Part shown: piece by piece, positions 1 through 6,338 of the stretch
How the letters are laid out: the number at the start of each line of letters is the position of its first letter
Position numbering within the stretch: the first letter of the stretch is position 1
Source: Clostridia bacterium
GTDB lineage: Bacteria; Bacillota; Clostridia; Christensenellales; CAG-1252
Length of the DNA stretch: 8,616 nucleotides
Reading direction: 5' to 3'
Assembly: GCA_017615495.1 (NCBI GenBank)
Contig: JAGAAA010000027.1
Location: forward strand, 1-8,616
Position numbers and translations under genes: made by a program
Notes under the pieces: model-generated
Told to the model about the DNA's origin: nothing
Seen by the model: the letters and a program-made list of their open reading frames with translations, nothing else
The model's database searches: none

Positions 1-200
1 CGACTGCGGTCATGCCTGCGGCGGATCATCGCAAGATATTCTTCGAGATTGAGCCCGTTGACGCTTTCTCCCACTGCGCCGTACACCGGGCAGGGAAGAT
101 GATATTCCTCCCTGAGCCTGCTGCCCACCAGCGGGCCGAGCATATCGCCCGAGACCCGGTCGCTTCCGATACAAATCACTATGGTTTCCTCTTTTTTCAT
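1..200 (-). CDS. yyaC: YyaC-family spore protease (DUF1256), N-terminal part, cut by window edge
   Basis: The reverse strand from the ATG at 200 stays open to base 1 (66 codons), so the C-terminal part lies outside the window. The N-terminus reads MKKEETIVICIGSDRVSGD, followed by LGPLVGSRL, PVYGAVGESVNGLNLEEYL and a basic stretch. This matches the YyaC pattern of CIGTDRxTGDxLGPLVG followed by VYGTLxxPVHAxNLEE. YyaC is a sporulation-associated protein related in fold to the germination protease GPR and to hydrogenase-maturation peptidases. Its exact substrate is poorly defined. The start is uncertain. The ATG at 200 has no good ribosome binding site, whereas a GTG at 179 is preceded by GAGGAA at proper spacing. 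The reading frame also stays open upstream of 200 through the intergenic region, but the residues there do not resemble the family. The gene is divergent from the cvpA-like gene. Family assignment is from remembered motifs, not from a search. Confidence 0.85.
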   Translation of the reverse strand, partial: MKKEETIVICIGSDRVSGDMLGPLVGSRLREEYHLPCPVYGAVGESVNGLNLEEYLAMIRRRHDRS

Positions 201-244
201 GCCGCTATTATTGCCAAAAGACGCAAAATTTAGTTCCAAACGGC

Positions 245-262
245 GTTTTTCGACCGAAAAAC
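245..262. promoter_or_regulatory. 18-bp palindrome in divergent intergenic region, possible operator
   Basis: GTTTTTCG (245-252), AC, CGAAAAAC (255-262) is a perfect inverted repeat with 8-bp arms and a 2-bp centre. It lies between the divergent yyaC and cvpA-like genes, 20 bp upstream of the -35 box at 283. The symmetry and position suit a dimeric repressor or activator site. No T-tract follows, so it is not an intrinsic terminator. The bound protein is unknown. The AT-rich arms leave some chance that it is coincidental. Confidence 0.4.
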
Positions 263-282
263 AGCTTTTTGCCTTCAAGAAG

Positions 283-311
283 TTGCGTTCGTTCGCTAAA
301 TTAATTATAAT
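283..311 (+). promoter_or_regulatory. Sigma-A-type promoter of the cvpA-like/acyltransferase operon
   Basis: TTGCGT (283-288), a 17-bp spacer and a perfect TATAAT (306-311). The predicted transcription start falls near 317-319, on the first ATG of the downstream reading frame (318). This conflicts with use of the GAGGG at 312-316 as a ribosome binding site for the better start at 327. Either the transcript is nearly leaderless or the real promoter lies elsewhere. Confidence 0.6.
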
Positions 312-326
312 GAGGGTATGAATATC

Positions 327-1073
327 ATGGATTTTGTTATTATAGGTTTGGCGGTTTTATTCGCCCTCATAGGTTTGGTCAAAGGCGGCGCGAAGATGTT
401 CTTCGGGCTCTTTCTCCTCTTAGTCATCATGGTCGGCTCCGCATTCATCTCCGCGGCGGTCTGCCCCCTCTTCTTGAAAAACGAAAAGGACGGCGCCGTA
501 ACTTACACGAAGCCCGCGACGGTTTTGATGGACCCCATCGCAAGCAAGCTTCCCTCGGGCGGTGATTTCGGCGCGATGTTGGACGGCGCGGTCACCGAGA
601 CCGACGGCGTTCTTTACGTGGACGGCGTGGACCTCAAGCAAGCCATCACCGAGAAGGTTCCCTACGTGGGCAGCTTTGTGGCTTCCTTCGTTGTAAAAGC
701 CGCTCGCCCGGGCGAGACCCTCCGCACGACCTTTGCATTTAAGATCACCGAATACGCTTATGAGATCGTCCTTTGGGTGCTTTTGGTCATCCTCCTTGCG
801 ATCATTCGCAACATCATTCGCAAAAAAATCTACGTTTATTTGGATAAGCACTCCTTCTCCAGCAAGATCGATAGGATCATCGGCTTGGTGATGAACCTCG
901 CCATCCTGCTTGCCCTCTTGTGGGGCGTAGGCGCTTTGATCGCGCACTTCGACGACGGCGCGAACTGGGCAAATACGGCGGATAACTTTATGATCAACGG
1001 TATGATCGCCAACCCCTTGATGACAAACAACCCCCTCTTGAAATTGATGCACATCACCCTTCCGATCGGTTAA
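327..1073 (+). CDS. CvpA-like integral membrane protein
   Basis: This encodes about 248 residues starting MDFVIIGLAVLFALIGLVKG. That is the typical CvpA opening: a short N-terminal anchor running into a first helix and a Gly/Lys-Gly turn. A second hydrophobic helix follows at about residues 25-45. A polar, probably extracytoplasmic stretch of roughly 100 residues comes next. Two more hydrophobic segments follow: one around VLWVLLVILLAIIRNIIRK, and one after SSKIDRIIGLV containing LAILLALLWGVGALIAH. The K-DRIxG-hydrophobic pattern is common in CvpA proteins. The family is linked to colicin V production in E. coli and to envelope homeostasis elsewhere, but the biochemical role is unknown. The ATG at 327 is preferred because GAGGG (312-316) lies 10 nt upstream. 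The in-frame ATG at 318 is only 1 nt from that site. The gene probably forms an operon with the acyltransferase gene 8 nt downstream. The long internal polar stretch is larger than in short CvpA proteins. Confidence 0.75.
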   Translation: MDFVIIGLAVLFALIGLVKGGAKMFFGLFLLLVIMVGSAFISAAVCPLFLKNEKDGAVTYTKPATVLMDPIASKLPSGGDFGAMLDGAVTETDGVLYVDGVDLKQAITEKVPYVGSFVASFVVKAARPGETLRTTFAFKITEYAYEIVLWVLLVILLAIIRNIIRKKIYVYLDKHSFSSKIDRIIGLVMNLAILLALLWGVGALIAHFDDGANWANTADNFMINGMIANPLMTNNPLLKLMHITLPIG

Positions 1074-1081
1074 CGGTAGGT

Positions 1082-2308
1082 ATGAAGCGCGATTTCTATC
1101 CCATCGATTCTTCCGCGCTCGCGTACCCGCTGATGCGGACAAAGCGCGCGCAAAGCAACTTTCGGTTTTCCGTTCAAATGAAAAGCAAGGTGGACCCTGT
1201 CGCTCTTGGTCAAAGCCTTGCGGACGTTTTAAACCGTTACCCCGTACTCAAAACCACCGTAAAACCCGCTTTCTTCTGGCACGTCCTTCGCAAGAATGAC
1301 GCGCCTTTTGTCGTAAAGGAGGATGGCCGCCCGCCGCTTACCCCCTTCTTAAAAGAGGATACCAACGGCTACCCCTTCCGCCTTGCTTATTGCGGTAATG
1401 AGATAGTTTTCGAAGTCTTTCACGCCGCGACGGACGGCAACGTCGGCGCACTGTTTATAAGCGACCTTTTGACGCGCTACGCCGAGATCAAGGACGGCGC
1501 CGCCGAAACCTCTCTCCCCGAGCGCGAACTCGTCTTCGAAGACGCTTTTCTCCGTTACGGGGAAAAGAAGCCTTTCCGCGACGTTTCCTTAAAAAAGTAC
1601 AACGGGGAAAGCGTGTTTGCCATCGGCAAAACGGGGCGCCGCCGCCCGTATCCCGAATTGCTTTCCGTCGAGATCCCTCTTGCGGAACTCAAAGCCGCGG
1701 CGAAAGAGCACGGCGCCACCATCACCGAATACGTTGCCGCTTGCTATGTCATCGCTGTTTTGGAAGGGCAACCTCTCCCCTTGAAAAAGTCGGTTTGTCT
1801 GTTTGTGCCCATCGATCTACGCAAGTATTTCCCCTCTCGCACGATGCAAAATTTCGTTTGTTTTGAGCGGATATATCTGGAAAAAGGCGAAAAGGACCTT
1901 TCTTTCTCTCACGTGCTTTCCGTCGTGCGCAAAGAGTTTGCGTCCAAAGTCACCAAGGAAAGCATGAAAGACCACGTGGACGACGTTTACCGCTGCTTCA
2001 CCCTCCCCGTCGTAAAGTATTCGCCGCTGTTTGTCAAATATCCTTTCTTCAAGCTCGTCAAAACGGTGCTGAACAAAGTGCGTCAAACCGCCATCCTCTC
2101 CAACGTTGGCGCGATCCCCCTTTCCGAGAGCGCAGAGCGCTACGTCAAAAACGTCAAATTCTTCCTAAATATAGGCAAAAACGCGCCTATGAATCTTGCC
2201 ATTGCCACCTGCAACGGCATCTGCAACGTCGACGTTACCAACGGGATGGAAAGCCGCGACATCCCCGAACGGTTTTTCAGACTTTTAACTACTCAAGGCA
2301 AAAAGTAA
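1082..2308 (+). CDS. Condensation-domain / alcohol acetyltransferase-like acyltransferase
   Basis: The protein has 408 residues. It carries the catalytic HxxxDG signature of the CoA-dependent acyltransferase / condensation-domain fold as FHAATDGNVG (H114, D118, G119). A DLRKYFPSRT segment (about 245-254) and SNVGAIPL (340-347) follow. Both are typical of the bacterial alcohol acetyltransferase-like family, as is the N-terminal YPIDSSALAYPLMR. Members transfer acyl groups from CoA or carrier-protein thioesters to alcohols or amines. The substrate here cannot be told. No carrier-protein or adenylation domain is present in the gene or nearby, which argues against a peptide-synthetase role. No signal peptide is seen, so the enzyme is probably cytoplasmic. 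The start lies 8 nt after the cvpA-like stop with only a weak GGTAGG close to the ATG, so translation may be coupled to the upstream gene. The 3' end overlaps uppP by 16 bp. Confidence 0.72.
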   Translation: MKRDFYPIDSSALAYPLMRTKRAQSNFRFSVQMKSKVDPVALGQSLADVLNRYPVLKTTVKPAFFWHVLRKNDAPFVVKEDGRPPLTPFLKEDTNGYPFRLAYCGNEIVFEVFHAATDGNVGALFISDLLTRYAEIKDGAAETSLPERELVFEDAFLRYGEKKPFRDVSLKKYNGESVFAIGKTGRRRPYPELLSVEIPLAELKAAAKEHGATITEYVAACYVIAVLEGQPLPLKKSVCLFVPIDLRKYFPSRTMQNFVCFERIYLEKGEKDLSFSHVLSVVRKEFASKVTKESMKDHVDDVYRCFTLPVVKYSPLFVKYPFFKLVKTVLNKVRQTAILSNVGAIPLSESAERYVKNVKFFLNIGKNAPMNLAIATCNGICNVDVTNGMESRDIPERFFRLLTTQGKK

Positions 2309-3039
2309 CACGCAATTCCCAAAACAAAAACGTACGGGACAAAGGGCATCAGCCCTTTTTTTGTTTTCCGAAGCATAAACTTGACGGCAAACAGCCCGCT
2401 GAGAAACGCCGCTATCCCCGCGGCGACGATCTCCAAACCGTCCGCGCCCGCTGCTGAGAACCCCGTTTCAGCACCTTCCAGCAAAAATCCGCCGAGGATC
2501 ACGGGGACGGAAAGAAGAAAGGAGAACTTCGCCGCCCGCTCTGCATCCACGCCCCAAAGGCGCGCCGTAGCGATGGTGAGCCCACTTCGAGAAACGCCCG
2601 GGAGCACCGCCACCCCTTGCGCAAGCCCCGTCAAAAACGATATTTTGGCGTCAAGCGGTTTTTCTGAAGGTTTGGCAAACCGCTCACAAGCAAAGAGCGC
2701 CGTCGCGGTCAGCAAAAAGCCAAACCCGAGAAGCCGTCCCGCAAGCAGTTCCGGAAAAAGCCATTTTACAAGGAGCGCGATCGCCACCGTGGGGAGGGAG
2801 GCGAGCAACACGTATTTTATTTCCCCTTTTACGGGATGGAGAAGGAGCTCCTTCACTTCCCTACGCATCACGATAAGCAATGCGGCAAGGGTGGCAAGGT
2901 GCAACGCCAAATTGTAAAAGACCGACGTCGGACAAACGCCCAGCCGCGCAAGCAGCGCCAAATGCCCGCTGCTGGACACCGGCAAAAACTCCGTCAGCCC
3001 TTGCGTCAAGCCTACCAAAACCGCCTTCAGGTATTTCAT
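2293..3039 (-). CDS. uppP: Undecaprenyl-diphosphate phosphatase (BacA/UppP)
   Basis: UppP removes a phosphate from undecaprenyl diphosphate, regenerating the lipid carrier for peptidoglycan and other wall polymers. It acts in the cytoplasmic membrane, and extra copies confer bacitracin resistance. Both family signatures are intact: GLTQGLTEFLPVSSSGH (residues 10-26, with the acidic E17 and conserved H26) and QGVAVLPGVSRSG (141-153, with R151). The rest is a series of hydrophobic helices with the final one complete. At 248 residues it is slightly shorter than the usual 265-275. The start is supported by AAGGGGG (3044-3050) 4 nt upstream. No convincing minus-strand promoter was found in the gap shared with ychF. 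The last codons overlap the acyltransferase gene tail to tail. Codons for about residues 226-233 (KKGLMPF region) also form that gene's terminator on the opposite strand. Confidence 0.95.
   Translation of the reverse strand: MKYLKAVLVGLTQGLTEFLPVSSSGHLALLARLGVCPTSVFYNLALHLATLAALLIVMRREVKELLLHPVKGEIKYVLLASLPTVAIALLVKWLFPELLAGRLLGFGFLLTATALFACERFAKPSEKPLDAKISFLTGLAQGVAVLPGVSRSGLTIATARLWGVDAERAAKFSFLLSVPVILGGFLLEGAETGFSAAGADGLEIVAAGIAAFLSGLFAVKFMLRKTKKGLMPFVPYVFVLGIACYFLP
2341..2362 (+). terminator. Intrinsic terminator of the cvpA-like/acyltransferase operon, inside uppP
   Basis: AAAGGGC (2341-2347), loop ATCA, GCCCTTT (2352-2358), then TTTT, G, TTTT. The stem and U-tract read only in the plus direction; in the minus direction the stem is followed by GTCCCG. 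It lies 32 nt past the acyltransferase stop and entirely within the uppP reading frame. Confidence 0.8.
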
Positions 3040-3074
3040 TCCGCCCCCTTTCTCCGCCTTTTAGTGCAATTAAG

Positions 3075-3103
3075 TTGATTTCCGCGCGCGAAGGTCGTAT
3101 AAT
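3075..3103 (+). promoter_or_regulatory. Sigma-A-type promoter of the ychF-argS operon
   Basis: TTGATT (3075-3080), a 17-bp spacer and TATAAT (3098-3103). Transcription should begin near 3110, giving a leader of about 45 nt before the ATG at 3155. No riboswitch, T-box or attenuator structure fits in that length. Confidence 0.8.
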
Positions 3104-3154
3104 AACTTTATATTTTACGAAATACCATCGGCAGTTATGCCAAAGGACGAAAAA

Positions 3155-4246
3155 ATGAAACTCGGTATCGTAGGCCTCCCCAACGTGGGCAAATCCACCC
3201 TTTTCAACGCGATCACTTCCGCCGGAGCGGAGTGCCAAAACTATCCTTTCTGCACCATCGAGCCCAACGTGGGCGTCGTACCCGTGCCCGATAAGCGCGT
3301 AGACGACCTCGCCGCTCTTTACAATTCGCAAAAAGTCACCCCCGCCGTGTTGGAATTTGTGGATATCGCCGGCCTTGTCAAAGGCGCGTCCAAGGGCGAA
3401 GGCCTCGGCAACAAGTTCCTTTCGCACATTCGTGAAGTGGATGCCATCACCCACGTCGTCAGGTGCTATGAAGACCCCAACATCACCCACGTAGAAGGGC
3501 GAATCTCCCCCAAGGACGACATTGAGATCATTGACACCGAGCTCGTCCTTGCCGATTTGGAAAGCGTTGAAAAGCGCCTTGCCAAAGTGCGCACCTCCGC
3601 CAAAAGCGGCGACAAAAAGTATCTGCCCGAGATCGAAATGCTCGAAAAGATGTACGACCACCTTTCCGAAGGCAAGTCCGGTCGCAGCATCGAAGCCACG
3701 GAGGAGGAGCAAGAGTATTACGATTCCCTCTTCCTTTTGACCACCAAAAAGGTCATTTACGTCGCCAACATCGCGGAAAGCGATATCGGCAAGCCCGACA
3801 ACGATTACGTCAAGCAAGTGCGCGAGATCGCCGCAAAGGAAAACGCAAAGGTCATCGTCCTTTCCGCAAAGGTGGAAGCGGAGCTTTCCGCCCTCGACAA
3901 GGAGGACCGCGAGCTGTTCCGTGAGGAACTTGGCATCAAGGAAAGCGGCCTTTCCATGTTGATCACCGCCGGGTACGAGCTTCTCGGCTTGATCTCCTAT
4001 TTGACCGCGGGCGAAAAGGAAACCCGCGCTTGGACGATCAAAAAGGGCACCAAAGCGCCGCAAGCCGCCGGCAAGATCCATACCGATTTTGAAAAAGGCT
4101 TCATCCGCGCCGAAGTGGTCTCCTATGAAGATTTGATGGAATGCGGCTCCCTGACCGTCGCCAAGGAGCACGGCAAAGTGCGCAGCGAAGGCAAAGATTA
4201 CGTGATGAAAGACGGCGACGTCGTCCTCTTCCGCTTTAACGTGTAA
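3155..4246 (+). CDS. ychF: Ribosome-associated Obg-like ATPase YchF
   Basis: YchF (OLA1 family) is a universal P-loop protein of the Obg group that binds ribosomes, prefers ATP over GTP and has been linked to stress responses. The motifs are clear: G1 GLPNVGKST (residues 7-15), switch region NYPFCTIEPNVG (29-40), G3 DIAGLVKGA (70-78), and NIAE (205-208) in place of the NKxD found in GTPases. The altered G4 explains ATP preference in this family. A helical region follows G3. The C-terminal TGS domain carries RAWTIKKGTKAPQAAG, HTDFEKGFIRAEV and DGDVVLFRFNV. The length of 363 residues is normal. The ATG at 3155 was chosen because AAAGGA (3142-3147) sits 7 nt upstream and MKLGIVGLPNVGKS is the canonical start. 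An in-frame ATG at 3137 would add six residues and has no ribosome binding site. Confidence 0.97.
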   Translation: MKLGIVGLPNVGKSTLFNAITSAGAECQNYPFCTIEPNVGVVPVPDKRVDDLAALYNSQKVTPAVLEFVDIAGLVKGASKGEGLGNKFLSHIREVDAITHVVRCYEDPNITHVEGRISPKDDIEIIDTELVLADLESVEKRLAKVRTSAKSGDKKYLPEIEMLEKMYDHLSEGKSGRSIEATEEEQEYYDSLFLLTTKKVIYVANIAESDIGKPDNDYVKQVREIAAKENAKVIVLSAKVEAELSALDKEDRELFREELGIKESGLSMLITAGYELLGLISYLTAGEKETRAWTIKKGTKAPQAAGKIHTDFEKGFIRAEVVSYEDLMECGSLTVAKEHGKVRSEGKDYVMKDGDVVLFRFNV

Positions 4247-4248
4247 TT

Positions 4249-5937
4249 ATGAACAACAATCAACTTATCGCATCTCTTATCCATATCGACGGCGTTTCCG
4301 AAGAGGACATCCTCTCGTTGTTGACGCAACCCAAGGATCTCGGCTATGCCGACGTGGCGCTCCCCTGCTTTCGTTTTGCAAAAGCGCTTCACAAGTCCCC
4401 CGTGGAGATAGCAAACGCGCTTGCCGCGGAGATCTCGCAAAATTTGCCCTCCTTCCTGCTTTCCTGCACCGCTCTCAACGGGTATTTGAACTTTAAGTTC
4501 TCCCGCGAGAACATGGCGAAGGAGACCCTTTTGAAGGTGCTTTCGGAATGCGACCGTTACGGCTCGTCCGATATGGGCAAGGGCAAGACCATCTGCATCG
4601 ACTATTCCTCCGTCAACATCGCAAAGCCCTTCCACATCGGGCACCTCTCTTCCACCGTGATCGGCGGCGCGCTTTCCCGCGTGTTTAAGACGCTCGGTTA
4701 CAACGTGGTGGGCATCAACCACCTTGGCGATTGGGGCACCCAATTCGGCAAGATGATCGTCGCCTACAAAAAGTGGGGCAACGGGATGGACGTGGAGCAA
4801 GGCGGCGTAAAGGCATTGCATAAACTTTACGTCAAGTTCCACCAAGAGGCGGAAAAGGACGAGAGCCTCAACGACCTCGGCAGAGAGTATTTTAAGCGCA
4901 TCGAAGACGGCGACCCCGAGTCGCTTGCCTTGTTTGCCAAGTTTAAGGAGGTCTCCCTCCGCGAAGCCAACCGCGTTTACGACCGTCTTGGCATCACCTT
5001 TGAAAGTTACAACGGCGAGAGTTTTTACAACGACAAGATGCAACCCGTCCTCGACTTGCTTGCCAAAAAGGGCCTCCTCGTGGACTCCGAGGGCGCAAAA
5101 GTCGTTGAAGTGGGCGACGATATGCCCCCTTGCCTTTTGGTCCGCTCGGACGGCGCCACCCTTTACGCCACGCGTGACCTTGCCGCGGCGTACTACCGCA
5201 AAAACACTTACGACTTTGACAAATGCCTGTACGTGGTGGCGTACCAACAAAACCTGCATTTCCGTCAGGTGTTTAAGGTCATCGAGCTTCTCGGCGAGCC
5301 GTGGGCAAAAGACCTTGAACACATCGCCTTCGGCATGGTCTCCCTTGCGGATGGCACGATGAGCAGCCGCCAAGGCAAAGTGGTCTACCTCGAAGACGTT
5401 TTGAACTCCGCCGTGCAAAAAGCCAAGGAGATCATTTACGAAAAGAACCCCAACCTTGAAAATAAGGACGAAATTGCCGAACAAGTCGGCGTGGGCGCCG
5501 TGATTTTCGGCGCGCTTCAAAACAACCGCATCAAGGACATCACCTTCAGCTACGACAAGGTTTTGAACTTTGACGGCGAGACCTGCCCCTACGTGCAGTA
5601 CACCCACGCACGCGCAAACAGCCTGCTTGAAAAGGCTGGCGCCTTTGATCCCGCAAAAGCGAACTTCTCCGCCCTGGAGAACGCGCACGAGCTTGTGAGC
5701 GCCATCGCCTCCTTTGGCGATACCATCAAAGCCGCGGCGGATAAGAGGGAGCCCAGCGTGGTCACCCGTCTTGCCGTGGACGTGGCGGAGATCTTCAACA
5801 AGTATTACATCGACAACCGCATCTTAAACGCGGAAGAAGGCGTCAGAGAGGCGCGTCTCCTTTTGACCTTTGCCGTCAAACAGGTTTTAAAGAACGCCTT
5901 ATCCCTCCTCGGCATCGCCGCGCCGAACAAGATGTGA
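4249..5937 (+). CDS. argS: Arginyl-tRNA synthetase
   Basis: ArgS is a class I synthetase that charges tRNA-Arg in the cytoplasm. The 562-residue protein is full length. It has an N-terminal tRNA-recognition domain (about 1-100, including GYADVALPCFRFAKAL). The HIGH motif is in KPFHIGHLSSTVIGG (HIGH at 129-132). NHLGDWGTQFGKMI is conserved in ArgS. The KMSKS equivalent is MSSRQG (371-376), the degenerate form normal for this enzyme. A DALR-type anticodon-binding domain follows, with YVQYTHARANSLL and the usual ending LLGIAAPNKM. It begins 2 nt after the ychF stop (TAATTATG) and has no visible ribosome binding site, so translation is probably by reinitiation from ychF. Its last 39 bp overlap the small minus-strand gene. 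Confidence 0.97.
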   Translation: MNNNQLIASLIHIDGVSEEDILSLLTQPKDLGYADVALPCFRFAKALHKSPVEIANALAAEISQNLPSFLLSCTALNGYLNFKFSRENMAKETLLKVLSECDRYGSSDMGKGKTICIDYSSVNIAKPFHIGHLSSTVIGGALSRVFKTLGYNVVGINHLGDWGTQFGKMIVAYKKWGNGMDVEQGGVKALHKLYVKFHQEAEKDESLNDLGREYFKRIEDGDPESLALFAKFKEVSLREANRVYDRLGITFESYNGESFYNDKMQPVLDLLAKKGLLVDSEGAKVVEVGDDMPPCLLVRSDGATLYATRDLAAAYYRKNTYDFDKCLYVVAYQQNLHFRQVFKVIELLGEPWAKDLEHIAFGMVSLADGTMSSRQGKVVYLEDVLNSAVQKAKEIIYEKNPNLENKDEIAEQVGVGAVIFGALQNNRIKDITFSYDKVLNFDGETCPYVQYTHARANSLLEKAGAFDPAKANFSALENAHELVSAIASFGDTIKAAADKREPSVVTRLAVDVAEIFNKYYIDNRILNAEEGVREARLLLTFAVKQVLKNALSLLGIAAPNKM

Positions 5938-6126
5938 CGACGGGCTTTTTAGTATCAAGTCCACGTATTCCGGCACCCGCTCTTCCCGTATGGGCATAGG
6001 CGGATGGCAATCAAAATACAAAACGAACGCAGGAGCGATGTTCCCCCATCGTTCCTGTTTTTTAAAAGCAACGAGCTTTCCCTCCCTGATCAGCCGCTTT
6101 GCGACCGCATGATAGTTGTAATACAT
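5899..6126 (-). CDS. Small conserved-looking protein, often labelled 'thermostable hemolysin delta-VPH'-like
   Basis: About 75 residues beginning MYYNYHAVAKRLIREGKL, followed by FKKQERWGNIAPAFVLYF and PPMPIREERVPEYVDLIL. The MYYNYH start, an (I/L)xPAxVLxF core and MPIRExR resemble a family of 70-90-residue proteins in Clostridia that databases often label delta-VPH hemolysin. That label is probably a misannotation, and I know of no proven function. There is no signal peptide or membrane segment. The ATG at 6126 matches the family start. A purine-rich GGGGCGGA lies upstream but at a long distance (about 13 nt). An in-frame ATG at 6159 adds 11 residues and lacks a binding site. The gene overlaps the argS 3' end by 39 bp, and its middle codons contain the argS terminator on the opposite strand. 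Family recognition is from memory and only moderately secure. Confidence 0.65.
   Translation of the reverse strand: MYYNYHAVAKRLIREGKLVAFKKQERWGNIAPAFVLYFDCHPPMPIREERVPEYVDLILKSPSSHLVRRGDAEEG
6030..6063 (+). terminator. Intrinsic terminator of the ychF-argS operon, inside the small minus-strand gene
   Basis: CAGGAGCGATG (6030-6040), loop TTCCCC, CATCGTTCCTG (6047-6057), then six T (6058-6063). The stem is 11 bp with one G-U pair. It is 92 nt past the argS stop and is the first good plus-strand terminator after the operon. On the minus strand it encodes about KKQERWGNIAP. Confidence 0.85.
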
Positions 6127-6271
6127 GTTTTTAGTATGTTCCGCCCCTTGCTTTTGCATTTTTGCGGATTTTACCGAAAGTTTTTGTCCTTCCCGCCCCT
6201 CGGCTCCTTCTGATAAGGAAAGTTACCGAACGATATGTAAAAAAAAATATTCTTAATTTATTGAAAAAGTG
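6127..6271. other. AT-rich intergenic region without a recognisable gene
   Basis: The stretch between the small minus-strand gene and the -35 box of the zinc-ribbon gene holds no convincing coding sequence or RNA. A short imperfect repeat around TCCTTCTGATAAGGA has only a 5-bp stem. From about 6238 to 6270 the sequence is almost pure A/T with an A-run. This could act as an UP element for the promoter that follows. Confidence 0.4.
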
Positions 6272-6300
6272 TTTACAATTAATTAAATTCTCCATATAAT
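6272..6300 (+). promoter_or_regulatory. Sigma-A-type promoter of the zinc-ribbon gene
   Basis: TTTACA (6272-6277), a 17-bp spacer and TATAAT (6295-6300), preceded by an A/T tract. With the strong AAAGGAGG (6325-6332) placed 6 nt before the ATG, this predicts high expression. Confidence 0.8.
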
Positions 6301-6338
6301 AATGGAACAAAGAGCAACGATCCGAAAGGAGGAAACTT

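Noticed and set aside
12..233. 73-codon plus-strand frame at the left edge
   Set aside because: It is a shadow of the minus-strand yyaC-like gene, which shows clear family motifs, and it has no ribosome binding site.
420..1142. 240-codon open frame on the minus strand opposite the cvpA-like gene
   Set aside because: It is codon-aligned with the sense gene, polar and low in complexity, with no ribosome binding site, whereas the plus strand gives membrane helices in the CvpA order.
1082..2308. Possible nonribosomal peptide synthesis system around the HxxxDG protein
   Set aside because: No adenylation, carrier-protein or thioesterase gene is present in the window, and the protein better resembles stand-alone alcohol acetyltransferase-like enzymes.
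2861..4171. 436-codon open frame on the minus strand opposite ychF, running into uppP
   Set aside because: It is a codon-aligned shadow of ychF and shares DNA with uppP in another frame. Its start would lie within the ychF TGS domain.
4198..5688. 496-codon open frame on the minus strand opposite argS
   Set aside because: It is exactly codon-aligned with argS, whose HIGH and MSSRQG motifs prove the sense strand. Rare use of TTA, CTA and TCA codons in the sense gene leaves the antisense frame free of stops. The product has no recognisable motifs.
6216..6230. TCCTTCTGATAAGGA as a hairpin or operator
   Set aside because: Only a 5-bp stem with no T-tract, and not placed at a promoter. It is likely chance.
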